Shown piece after piece: positions 1 through 8,008 of a stretch of 64,000 nt of DNA. The position numbers were made by a program, and so were the translations under genes. Below the pieces are notes generated by a model that saw only the letters and a program-made list of their open reading frames with translations, ran no database searches and had not been told where the DNA came from. This stretch comes from Paenibacillus planticolens (GTDB lineage: Bacteria > Bacillota > Bacilli > Paenibacillales > NBRC-103111). Position 1 is the stretch's first letter, and the number at the start of each line of letters is the position of its first letter. Where the stretch lies: NCBI RefSeq assembly GCF_013141725.1, contig NZ_WHNZ01000079.1, forward strand, positions 1 to 64,000, given 5' to 3'.

Positions 1-124
1 TGGTACCCGGCACGCTAAAAGTGAACGTTTTGTTAACCCAACATTTCGACAGTAAGTGATCTCGTGCATGTACTATGATAGTAACTAACAAGTACATTAC
101 ATCTTTAGGAGGCTATTACAATCC

Positions 125-310
125 ATGATGGAAGTAATCACTGATCAAAAAAATGTGTTTTCTCTTTCAAAGCTCCTGAATGTGGAACCGGGCATTCTGT
201 TTCGACTCTGCCAATATATCGAGTCACGAGGCCATCACTTTGCTAAATCAGAAGAAGGCGCTTTTCAATTTAATGATAATGATATCGCTGTGATTTTAGC
301 CCATTATTGA
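125..310 (+). CDS. Small MerR/RacA-like helix-turn-helix protein (61 aa)
   Basis: ATG 125 (with a second ATG at 128) lies 12 bases after a strong AGGAGG at 107-112. The 61 residues read as one small winged-helix-like unit: a helix pair around SLSKLLNVEPGILFRL, then a His/Gly turn and a short strand ending in FNDNDIAVIL. That layout resembles the N-terminal DNA-binding half of MerR/RacA-type proteins, without any effector domain. The stop codon lies inside the terminator hairpin, so the gene appears monocistronic. I do not recognise a characterised orthologue. DNA binding is inferred from the fold-like pattern only. Confidence 0.6.
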   Translation: MMEVITDQKNVFSLSKLLNVEPGILFRLCQYIESRGHHFAKSEEGAFQFNDNDIAVILAHY

Positions 311-326
311 TGGGCTTTTTTGTTTT
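298..326 (+). terminator. Rho-independent terminator after the small HTH gene
   Basis: A 6-bp stem AGCCCA/TGGGCT with a 7-base loop is followed by TTTTTGTTTT. The stop codon of the 61-aa gene sits in the loop. Confidence 0.8.
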
Positions 327-797
327 ATAGCGGTAATTCAGCGTGGGATCAGGGCGGGGATAAGCGCTGGAGTTAAGCATGTGTAACAGCGTTATCGCGG
401 ACAATTTGCGGCTTTAGCATAAGCTAGCGTGGAAATACAGCGTTAGTGGGCGGTTCGGGGTTCGGGGTCCGAGCTCCGGCTCGGGGGGGTCCGGGTCCGC
501 GTCCGGGCCAGAAGTCGAGGCCAGGTCGCCCGGACTGGCTCAACGGGTTCGCTCAGGATAACGTAGCATCGGTCAGTGAGACGTCCATTTCGGACGTCTC
601 ACAATAGTCTAAAGCCTTAACGACTCCTGAGAAAGCCTTTTTCGACCGCTCGCGCAGCAATTTCCCCATTTCCGAGGAAAAATAGCACTCGAGACGGCCT
701 TTTGGGACGTCTCACCGCCAATCCTCGCCCACCTTTCTCCCGAGAGGGCCTTTTCGGCTCTCTCAAAGCTGCAGCCCCCTCCAGACCGCCAAAACCA
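327..797. other. Gene-free interval with GC-rich low-complexity DNA and palindromes
   Basis: About 470 bp with no convincing reading frame. Roughly 440-540 is a G/C-rich low-complexity stretch with repeated CGGGGT/TCCGGG words. From about 576 onwards there are hairpins (listed separately). ORFs on the minus strand here (609-845) are rich in Arg/Gly/Ser, lack ribosome binding sites and run through the terminator of the neighbouring SLH gene, so I do not call them genes. Confidence 0.6.
576..764. repeat. Cluster of palindromic elements sharing GAGAnnGCCTTTT
   Basis: 576-602 is a perfect 11-bp inverted repeat, GTGAGACGTCC / GGACGTCTCAC, with a 5-base loop. Hairpins at 691-713 (GAGACG/CGTCTC) and 742-762 (GAGAG/CTCTC), and a weaker copy at 629-637, share the core GAGAnnGCC followed by TTTT. 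Spacing is about 50-60 bp. Only the 798-825 structure nearby looks like a classical terminator, so these are better described as REP-like palindromes. Confidence 0.55.
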
Positions 798-825
798 TAA
801 AAAAAGAAGCCCCGCAAGGCTTCTT
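798..825 (-). terminator. Terminator of the SLH repeat-protein gene
   Basis: Read on the minus strand, an 8-bp stem AAGAAGCC/GGCTTCTT with a 6-base loop is followed by a run of T. It starts 17 bases after the stop codon. Confidence 0.9.
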
Positions 826-841
826 AGCATACTCACCTCAA

Positions 842-3079
842 TCACTTTATCGTGATCGTTGTCACAACCTTATTCGTACCATTCAGCTGTACAAGCCGCC
901 CTTCCTTGAACAACGCCAAGTTGCCGGAGATGGTCACGCCGGAAGCAACTTGATAAATGGTCGTTTCCTCCTTGCCATTGATCGTTTGCACGATAGAAAT
1001 CGTAGCAAGTCCGCCCTGGGCATTCAGGGTCGTTCCTTTTAATTTCCCCTGAAGTTCAAACGGCAAATTCTCATCCACCATTTTGGTCACTTCAATATAA
1101 ATGACTTTGCTGTCGGAGGTGCGAATATCGACCTCGTCGCCGATTTTGAGATCAACCGCCCCGACCTTCACGCCGTTGCGATAGACGATCACATCCGGAT
1201 GAAGCGTAAACGTTGTGGTAACTCCTGACTTCGTAAGCTTCAATTCGTTGTTGCTGACCGCTGCGCTCACGGTGCCGTTATTTGTAATCGGCTGCACCAT
1301 TTTGGTCACTTCGATGTAGATGACTTTGTTCTCCGAGGTGCGGACGTTGACGGCATCGCCAACCTGAAGCGCAGATAGAGCAACCTTCACGCCATTGCGG
1401 TAAACGACGACATCCGGATGAAGCGTTATTTCAAAATTCACGCCGTTCTTCTGGAGTTTCAGCACGTTGTTGCTCACAGCGGCAGTAATGGTTCCGCTAT
1501 TCGTGATGGCTTGCGCTGTTTGTGTGACTTCAATAAAAATAACTTTGTTCTCCGACGTCCGAACATTCACTTCATCCCCAACCTGCAGGGCGGAAGCAGC
1601 AACCTTCACCCCATTGCGGTAAACGACGACATCCGGATGAAGCGCTATTTCAAAATTCACGCCGCTCTTCTTGAGTTTAAGTATGTTGTTGCTCACGGCG
1701 GCAGTAATGGTTCCGCTATTCGTGATGGCTTGCGCTGTTTGTGTGACTTCAACAAGAATAACTTTATTCTCCGACGTACGAACATTCACCTCATCGCCAA
1801 CTTGCAGGGCGGTAGCGGCAACCTTCACCCCATTGCGATAAATAACCGCATCCGGGTGCAGAGTATAGTCGGTTACAACACCTGATTTCGTAAGCTTTAG
1901 CACATTGCTGTTCACGACGGCCGAGACTGTACCGCTGCTGGATATCGGAACAACCGGCTTGGTCACTTCAATAAAGATAACTTTGTTATCTGAGGTGCGA
2001 ATGTTAATTTCATCGCCGATTTTCAGCTCACCGGGATTCACTCGGACACCGTTTCGGTATACGACGACATCCGGATGAAGCAGCAAAGAAGATGTAACGC
2101 CCGACTTCGTAAGCGTCAATGTATTGTTCGCAACCGCCGCGCTTACTGTACCGCTGTTAATGGTGGTTTGCACGGATTTGATCACTTCAATATAAATAAT
2201 TTGATTGTTAAAAGTTCTTACGCTCACTTCGTCCCCAGCTTGCAGGGCGGAAGGGCTCACTTTGGTCCCGTTCCGGTAAATGTAAACATCCGGATGCAAG
2301 GAATAGGTAGATGTCCTCCCTGAACTTGTCATCACAAGTGCATTACCGTTGGCAACACTGTTTACGGTTCCCGTTAGTGTGTTGTTTCCTTGATCGGGCA
2401 ATTGACCTCCTGTACGATCAAGCAATGCAGCAAGCTGAGCCCTTGTCACCGGCTGATTCGGTCTGAACGTATTGTCTTCGAAGCCGTCCACTAAGCCTTT
2501 TTCAATGGCAACGGCCACATAACCGACGGAACCTGCCGGGATTTGCTTCGCATCCTTGAAGGGCAGCGTCGTATTCATTTTCGCTTTGGCCTGAGCATCC
2601 AGCTTCAGTGCTTTAACCAAAAGCGTTGTCGCCCACAGCCGGTCGCCTTCTTTTTGAGGCTGAACGTTGTCGTCATTTTCGGCAAATAAATCGTTTTCTA
2701 CCGCAACAGCTACATAGCCGACAGCCCAGGAAGGAACTTTATTGGCATCTTTAAAATTGAGATGAGTGCTCATTTTGGATGATGATTCTGCTTGGCTGCG
2801 AAGTCCCATGAGACGAACGGCCGCCGTAATCGCTTCAATACGCGAAACGGTGTTCTGCGGTTTAAAAGTCCCATCCTCATATCCCTCAAAAACACGCTGC
2901 GAGGCTAAACTCGCAATGTAGCGTATCGCCCACTCCGCGCTCTTCAAATCGTTAAAGGTGAGATGGATTTCGTATTTCCCGTCATCTTTGCGGTTGTCAT
3001 TGTCTTTGGCTAAAGCGGCAGTGCTGCTTCCCATGATCGTTACAAAAGCTAGGCCAGTCGCGATTACTTTTTTGAGCAT
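842..3079 (-). CDS. Surface protein: three SLH domains plus six tandem ~73-residue beta repeats
   Basis: Secreted cell-surface protein of about 745 residues. A signal peptide (positive MLKKV start, hydrophobic core, ALAK cleavage region) is followed by three S-layer homology domains (~35-225; motifs such as RIEAITAAVRL and TRAQLAALLDR) that should bind pyruvylated wall polymer. Then come six tandem ~73-residue repeats (~232-672), each with a LHPDVxVYRNGxxV segment followed by GDEVxxRTxxNKVIxIEVT, and a diverged seventh unit at the C terminus. The repeats look all-beta; I do not assign a ligand. ATG 3079 is used; an in-frame TTG at 3082 is equally possible, with AAGGAG at 3095-3100 upstream. 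A structural or S-layer-associated role is inferred. Confidence 0.88.
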   Translation of the reverse strand: MLKKVIATGLAFVTIMGSSTAALAKDNDNRKDDGKYEIHLTFNDLKSAEWAIRYIASLASQRVFEGYEDGTFKPQNTVSRIEAITAAVRLMGLRSQAESSSKMSTHLNFKDANKVPSWAVGYVAVAVENDLFAENDDNVQPQKEGDRLWATTLLVKALKLDAQAKAKMNTTLPFKDAKQIPAGSVGYVAVAIEKGLVDGFEDNTFRPNQPVTRAQLAALLDRTGGQLPDQGNNTLTGTVNSVANGNALVMTSSGRTSTYSLHPDVYIYRNGTKVSPSALQAGDEVSVRTFNNQIIYIEVIKSVQTTINSGTVSAAVANNTLTLTKSGVTSSLLLHPDVVVYRNGVRVNPGELKIGDEINIRTSDNKVIFIEVTKPVVPISSSGTVSAVVNSNVLKLTKSGVVTDYTLHPDAVIYRNGVKVAATALQVGDEVNVRTSENKVILVEVTQTAQAITNSGTITAAVSNNILKLKKSGVNFEIALHPDVVVYRNGVKVAASALQVGDEVNVRTSENKVIFIEVTQTAQAITNSGTITAAVSNNVLKLQKNGVNFEITLHPDVVVYRNGVKVALSALQVGDAVNVRTSENKVIYIEVTKMVQPITNNGTVSAAVSNNELKLTKSGVTTTFTLHPDVIVYRNGVKVGAVDLKIGDEVDIRTSDSKVIYIEVTKMVDENLPFELQGKLKGTTLNAQGGLATISIVQTINGKEETTIYQVASGVTISGNLALFKEGRLVQLNGTNKVVTTITIK
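1080..2400 (-). repeat. In-gene tandem repeat, ~219-bp period
   Basis: The DNA encoding the beta repeats of the SLH protein is itself repetitive with a ~219-bp period (73 codons). Neighbouring units around 1300-1800 share long near-identical stretches, so recent unequal exchange or slippage is likely. Confidence 0.75.
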
Positions 3080-3287
3080 CAAGCTTCACTCACACTCCTT
3101 ATTCTAAGATAAATGCATCTACCAGAACAATTCGTGGATATGGTTATTTTTAGGAGGGTGATCTTTCATTTTCCACCCAAAAATTTTCCAAGTGAATACC
3201 TTCTGTCCCGAGCCGTCACTCCGTTGGCGAAAACGCCTGCATTATGCTATGTTGGAAGAAATTGCGAGTAAGGGAGTGAATGATCGG

Positions 3288-6200
3288 ATGACGCCTACAC
3301 CGGATGCATCGCTGTCACCGTTTCATCCAATACTGAGGGAATGGTTTATTTCGCGCTTCGGCGAACCCACTGACGTGCAAAAGCAGGCTTGGAAGGAAAT
3401 ACGCTCCGGCACGCATACCCTCATCTCTTCCCCTACGGGTTCAGGCAAAACCTTGGCAGCTTTACTGCCTTGCATGGACGGTATTATGAAAAAGAAGCAG
3501 GCGCTCGGCAATCCTTACGCCCCCGGTGTTCGTGTGCTGGTGGTGACCCCGCTTAAAGCGTTAAACAACGATATTCACGATCATTTGTTTCATTATATAA
3601 ACGAAATCGAAGAGCTTGCGTCCACGCTTGAAAAGGATGCCGCCTGGCACGGACTCCGTGTCGGCGTTCGTACCGGCGATACCACACAGAGCACGCGAGC
3701 CTCCATGTTGAAACACCCGCCGGATCTGCTGGTGACGACACCGGAGTCGCTCTACCTTCTGCTTACTTCCCCGCGCGCAAGGGAGATGCTAAAGAGCGTA
3801 GAACAGATCGTCATCGACGAAATCCACGATCTGGCGGCCGATAAGCGCGGCATGCATTTGTCACTGACGCTGGAAAGGCTGGACATGTGGTGCGGGCGAT
3901 CCGTTCAACGGATCGGCGTCTCCGCCACACAGAAGCCGATCCAGCGGGTCGCTCGTTTTCTCGGCGGATGGGAGGCGGACGAGCCACGTCCTGTCGCAAT
4001 TATCGAAAGCAAGGCCGAGAAGCATTACGCACTGCAGGTGACGATGCCGGAGCCGGCGCGAGCCGGGGCGGATAAAGAGGCAATCTGGACGCCTCTTGTA
4101 GAACGCTTGCTGCAGCTGATGGACGGCTGCCGCACCGTGCTCATCTTCGCCAACAGCCGCAGGCTGTGCGAACGGTTAACTCTGCGGCTCAATGACCATG
4201 TCGGCCATGAGATCGCGCGCAGCCATCACGGCAGCGTCGCCCGCGAGACCCGGCTCGAGGTCGAGCGCCAGCTCAAAGCCGGCGAGCTGCGCTGCCTGGT
4301 GGCTACGTCGTCGCTGGAGCTCGGCATCGACGTCGGCCATGTCGAGCTGGTCATCCAGATCGACTCGCCTTTCACCGCTGCCGCAGGCATCCAGCGGATC
4401 GGCCGCGCCGGCCACGCCGTCGGCAGCGTCTCCCGCGGTGTGCTGCTCGCGCGCAGCCGCAGCCTGCTGCCGGAGCTCGCGGTGCTCGGCCGGCGGATCG
4501 CGGCGCGCGACATCGAGGACATCCGCATTCCGCGGGGCAGCCTCGATGTGCTGGCGCAGCAGCTTGTCGCCATGACCGCCATGGGCGATGAGCTGCATGT
4601 TGCGCTTCTGGCGCGCCTGCTCGCGCAGAGCGAATCCTTCCGCGAGGTGCCGCAGGAACGCTGGCTCGCGATGCTGGAGGTGCTCGCGGGCTTGTATCCC
4701 TTTGCGCGTCCGCTCATCGCATGGGACCGCGAAACCGGCCGCTTGGAACGATTGGCGGCCACACAAATGGCCGCGCTGACGGGCGCGGGCACCATTCCCC
4801 AGAGCACGGCCTACCCCGTGCATCACAACGAAACCGGCCTTCATCTGGGCGAGCTGGATGAGGAATTCATTCACGAATCGTCGGTCGGCGACGTATTCCA
4901 GCTGGGTACGGCTTCTTGGCGAATCGTCCGCAAGCGTCCGGAGCGCATCTACGTGCAGGAAGCCGACAACCGGTACAGCGAAATCCCTTTCTGGCGCGGA
5001 GAATCCGGCGGAAAGTCTTATCAGCTCGGCGTGCAAACGGGAGCGCTTTGGCGTGAGATGCGGGATCGCCTGCTTGGAGAGTCACGCACGCAAGGAGATC
5101 TGGACGTTCAAGAATGGCTCATGGAGCAGTACTTCTTTGATGCAGAAGCCAGCCAATCTCTCATCGGACTCATCCGCAATCAGATTGCGGTTAATACGGT
5201 ACCGACCGATCGGACGGTTGTGATTGAAGCCTTTGCCGATGAACAGAACCAAACCCATTATGTGCTGCACAGCCTATTCGGCCGTAAAGTAAACCGAACT
5301 TGGTTAATGGCTCTGGAGAAGCAACTTATCCACAAAGGGTATACAGCCCTCTATACGAATGCCAAGGATAATGGGATCGAACTGATTTTTCCTAGCTATC
5401 AAGAATCGATTGTGTCTGATATCATGTCTCTTTCTTATATAGAAGCAGAGCATCTGATTATTGGAGCCGTCGCGGAGTCCGGTATGTTTGGCGCCGCCTT
5501 CCAGCGGCTGGCGGAAACTTCCCTGCTGCTTTCCCGCAGCTTTACGAGAATGCCTGCCTGGCTCAAGCGGCTCCGCGGGCAAGAGCTTATGAAAGAAGCT
5601 CTGCCTTTCAAGGAGCGTTTCCCGCTCTTTCAAGAGGCTATGCGCGAATGCCTGGAAGAACATGTCGATATGGGCCATCTACAAGTCATTCTGGAAGCCA
5701 TTCAGGCAGGAGACATTCACTTTGCCGTTCATCGCAACCATTTTCCTTCTCCTTTGGCGGCTCAATTTCAATCCGATTACGTGGCCCAGAAAATATATGA
5801 ATCAGATAGCTTATCCCAGGATCTGCAAGTAGAATTGCTCGGCTTTAGCAGGCAGATGGCAGCTGATATTTTCGGAGCGGAGACCGTCCGGAACGCGATA
5901 AGCCCTCAGGTCATCGAAGCCGAAGAGACGCGTCTCGCCAAAACGGAAGAAGCGTGGACATCTGCCGAGCATGTGCTGCGTTATTTAAAAGAACGCGGCG
6001 ACGCTTCCGTCCCCGAGCTCGCCAAGGCGGGTTCGGCCTCCGAATCGTCAGCCCGCGCCTGGATGCATGAACTGCTTGAGCAAGGCAAGGCGGCAGCGGC
6101 TCCGTTCACCGGGGAGACTCGTTATATAAGCCGTGATGAAGTGGAATTTTATTCTTCGCTCTTCCTGGATCCTCTCGCCAGAACGTTCGTCTTCCAAAGA

Positions 6201-7640
6201 TATGCCGACGGGAAGCTGAGCTTCACCGAGGAGGAACTTGCGGCTCGCTACGGGATGGAGGCTGCGCCTGTTGCGAGCTGGGTTGCGGAAGCGGTAAGCG
6301 CACGGGTCATTGAGCCTGCACCTTTTGCCGATCCCGAATTGGAATCGCTTTGGACGAGCAGCAAGGTAGCTTCGCGGTTAATACGCCAATCTCTTCAGGT
6401 GCTTAGACGAGACAGCTCGGCGATTCTACCGATGACTTTCTTGACGCATATGCCGCTCATGCGGAAGCTAATAAATAGAACGGACGTTCCCGGCATGGAA
6501 CGACTGCAGGAAATCATCTCCGATTTGCAAGGCTTCTTCCTGCCCGTTTCGCTGTGGGAGTCGGTTTTGTTCCCGACCAGACAGCTGTCCTACCGGAAGC
6601 AGGATCTCGACACCTTGTGCTCATCAGGTGAAATCATGTGGATCGGCCGCAAGGAGCCCGACGAAAAAGAAGGCCGTATCGCCTTTTTTCTGACGGAAAG
6701 CACTGCGCTTATTGAGCCTTGCCTTGCCGCCATGCGCCATAAACCCGCTTCCGATCCGGGGCTTCTCAGCCTCATGCAGGATAAAGGAGCTGTCTTTCTC
6801 AGCAAGCTTGGTCTTGAAACCGGAAGGGCCCCATCCACATTGCTGGAGCAATTACTGGGCCTCGTGTGGGAGGGTCATGCCGCTAACGATCAATTCGCTC
6901 CTCTGCGGCTTCATGCTGCGGGCGCTTCCCCTGCGAAGAAAGGAGATAAATTCCAGTCCGGTCTTGGCCGCTGGTACGCCCTGAACACGCTGCATAATCC
7001 CGCCTTTGACAGGCAATCTTCCGCTATGCAGTGGACGCATCATCTCTTAGAGCAATTCGGTCTAATCACCAAAGATCTGGTCGCTGCGCTATGTCCGTTC
7101 CCATGGGAAGCCGTTCATACCGCTCTGCGCCAACTGGAAGAATGGGGACTTGTCGTCCGAGGACTGTTTATCGCCGATTTGCATGCGCTCCAATTCGCAA
7201 CAAAAGACTTCATCCGGCAATTGCATCAGCCAGCGGCGATTGATTCGGACCGGCAGCCTGCATTCACGCTGGTCAGTGCTGTCGATCCGGCTAATCCTTT
7301 TGGACTGCTGGTCCCATGGCCTGACAAGACCGGCGTTTCTTTCTCTCGCAAAAGCGGCAACTATTTAGCTCTCAAAGGGAGCGATTGGTTGTATTGGATT
7401 GAAAACAACGGGAAGCGCATTTATCAGCTGAGCAGCCGCAGCCATGATCAGGCGGAGACCGTCCATGAGCTGCGCCTCCTGTTCCGGCAATTGCTTAAAC
7501 AGCATCAGCTGCGTAAAATCGTCATCGACACGTGGAACGGCGTCCGGATCTCCGATGCGCCCGAGCAGGAATTTCTGAAGCTTCTGGGCGCAGAAAAAGA
7601 CCGTACAAGCTTAGTTCTTTGGCCTAGCCAACTAAGCTGA
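3288..7640 (+). CDS. lhr: Lhr-family large ATP-dependent helicase
   Basis: Superfamily 2 DNA helicase of about 1450 residues, the usual size of full-length Lhr. From ATG 3288: Walker A PTGSGKT at 49-55, DEIH box at 177-180, motif III SAT at 212-214, then helicase C-terminal lobe with ELGIDVG and motif VI QRIGRAGH at 369-376. After this come the winged-helix and Lhr-core regions and a long C-terminal part. Lhr proteins act as 3'-5' helicases in DNA repair. The frame stays open back to GTG 3192, but only ATG 3288 has a good ribosome site (AAGGGAG, 11 bases upstream). It converges on the nirD gene with 18 bases between stops. The segment around 4190-4600 is GC-richer than the rest. Confidence 0.93.
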   Translation: MTPTPDASLSPFHPILREWFISRFGEPTDVQKQAWKEIRSGTHTLISSPTGSGKTLAALLPCMDGIMKKKQALGNPYAPGVRVLVVTPLKALNNDIHDHLFHYINEIEELASTLEKDAAWHGLRVGVRTGDTTQSTRASMLKHPPDLLVTTPESLYLLLTSPRAREMLKSVEQIVIDEIHDLAADKRGMHLSLTLERLDMWCGRSVQRIGVSATQKPIQRVARFLGGWEADEPRPVAIIESKAEKHYALQVTMPEPARAGADKEAIWTPLVERLLQLMDGCRTVLIFANSRRLCERLTLRLNDHVGHEIARSHHGSVARETRLEVERQLKAGELRCLVATSSLELGIDVGHVELVIQIDSPFTAAAGIQRIGRAGHAVGSVSRGVLLARSRSLLPELAVLGRRIAARDIEDIRIPRGSLDVLAQQLVAMTAMGDELHVALLARLLAQSESFREVPQERWLAMLEVLAGLYPFARPLIAWDRETGRLERLAATQMAALTGAGTIPQSTAYPVHHNETGLHLGELDEEFIHESSVGDVFQLGTASWRIVRKRPERIYVQEADNRYSEIPFWRGESGGKSYQLGVQTGALWREMRDRLLGESRTQGDLDVQEWLMEQYFFDAEASQSLIGLIRNQIAVNTVPTDRTVVIEAFADEQNQTHYVLHSLFGRKVNRTWLMALEKQLIHKGYTALYTNAKDNGIELIFPSYQESIVSDIMSLSYIEAEHLIIGAVAESGMFGAAFQRLAETSLLLSRSFTRMPAWLKRLRGQELMKEALPFKERFPLFQEAMRECLEEHVDMGHLQVILEAIQAGDIHFAVHRNHFPSPLAAQFQSDYVAQKIYESDSLSQDLQVELLGFSRQMAADIFGAETVRNAISPQVIEAEETRLAKTEEAWTSAEHVLRYLKERGDASVPELAKAGSASESSARAWMHELLEQGKAAAAPFTGETRYISRDEVEFYSSLFLDPLARTFVFQRYADGKLSFTEEELAARYGMEAAPVASWVAEAVSARVIEPAPFADPELESLWTSSKVASRLIRQSLQVLRRDSSAILPMTFLTHMPLMRKLINRTDVPGMERLQEIISDLQGFFLPVSLWESVLFPTRQLSYRKQDLDTLCSSGEIMWIGRKEPDEKEGRIAFFLTESTALIEPCLAAMRHKPASDPGLLSLMQDKGAVFLSKLGLETGRAPSTLLEQLLGLVWEGHAANDQFAPLRLHAAGASPAKKGDKFQSGLGRWYALNTLHNPAFDRQSSAMQWTHHLLEQFGLITKDLVAALCPFPWEAVHTALRQLEEWGLVVRGLFIADLHALQFATKDFIRQLHQPAAIDSDRQPAFTLVSAVDPANPFGLLVPWPDKTGVSFSRKSGNYLALKGSDWLYWIENNGKRIYQLSSRSHDQAETVHELRLLFRQLLKQHQLRKIVIDTWNGVRISDAPEQEFLKLLGAEKDRTSLVLWPSQLS

Positions 7641-7650
7641 ATACGGTCTT
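7594..7650 (-). terminator. Terminator of the narK-nirB-nirD operon, inside the lhr 3' end
   Basis: On the minus strand a long stem (AAGACCGTAT ... TACGGTCTT, with inner arms AACTAAGCT/AGCTTAGTT) is followed by TTTTT. Most of it lies within the last codons of lhr on the other strand. Confidence 0.75.
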
Positions 7651-7658
7651 CTGTAGAC

Positions 7659-7985
7659 TTAAAATCCGATAAATACGGTCCCCTCATGAACTTTCGTCGA
7701 ATACGTTTGAACACAGCCTGTATCCGGAGCTTGCACGAGACCCGATGGAAGATGAATTTTGCGGTCATGCATCGGACAAAACACATGCTCATCACAGACA
7801 ATGCCCTCGGCAAGCACGCCTTCTTTGTGCGGACAGCGGTTTTGAATCGCGGTCAGCTTGCCACTTTTCATCTTGAAGAGGGCTACCTCTTCCCCTTGAT
7901 AACGAATCGTTTTGCCTGTATTTACAGCTAAATCTTCATAGGATACGGCCTCCACCCAAATCGTTTGCCTATCTTGTGTTTTCAT
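7659..7985 (-). CDS. nirD: Assimilatory nitrite reductase small subunit (Rieske NirD)
   Basis: 108-residue Rieske-type [2Fe-2S] protein, the normal size for NirD. Cluster ligands are visible as CPH (51-53) and CPMH (70-73). It partners the siroheme subunit NirB in cytoplasmic NAD(P)H-dependent reduction of nitrite to ammonium. ATG 7985 has GAGGAGG just upstream. It is the last gene of the narK-nirB-nirD operon, 23 bases after nirB. Regulation is expected through the narK leader. Confidence 0.92.
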   Translation of the reverse strand: MKTQDRQTIWVEAVSYEDLAVNTGKTIRYQGEEVALFKMKSGKLTAIQNRCPHKEGVLAEGIVCDEHVFCPMHDRKIHLPSGLVQAPDTGCVQTYSTKVHEGTVFIGF

Positions 7986-8008
7986 GGTCTCTCCTCCTCA
8001 GCGATTTA

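Noticed and set aside
440..540. G/C-rich low-complexity stretch considered as a sign of horizontal transfer
   Set aside because: It is only about 100 bp, intergenic and without mobile-element genes; local slippage is a simpler explanation.
609..845. 66-78-codon minus-strand frames downstream of the SLH gene
   Set aside because: They cross the SLH terminator and the palindromes, have biased Arg/Gly composition and no ribosome binding site.
1418..2323. Plus-strand frames with internal similarity, opposite the SLH repeat gene
   Set aside because: They are the antisense shadow of the tandem DNA repeats. No ribosome site and no promoter.
1080..2400. Regular repeats considered as a CRISPR array
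   Set aside because: Period of ~219 bp, in-frame coding, no unique spacers and no cas genes.
4176..5036. 286-codon open frame on the minus strand inside lhr, and overlapping long frames at 4192-4807
   Set aside because: This is the GC-richest part of lhr, where stop codons are rare in all frames. The frames have no ribosome site, their translations are Arg/Ala-rich low complexity, and lhr itself has intact helicase motifs here.
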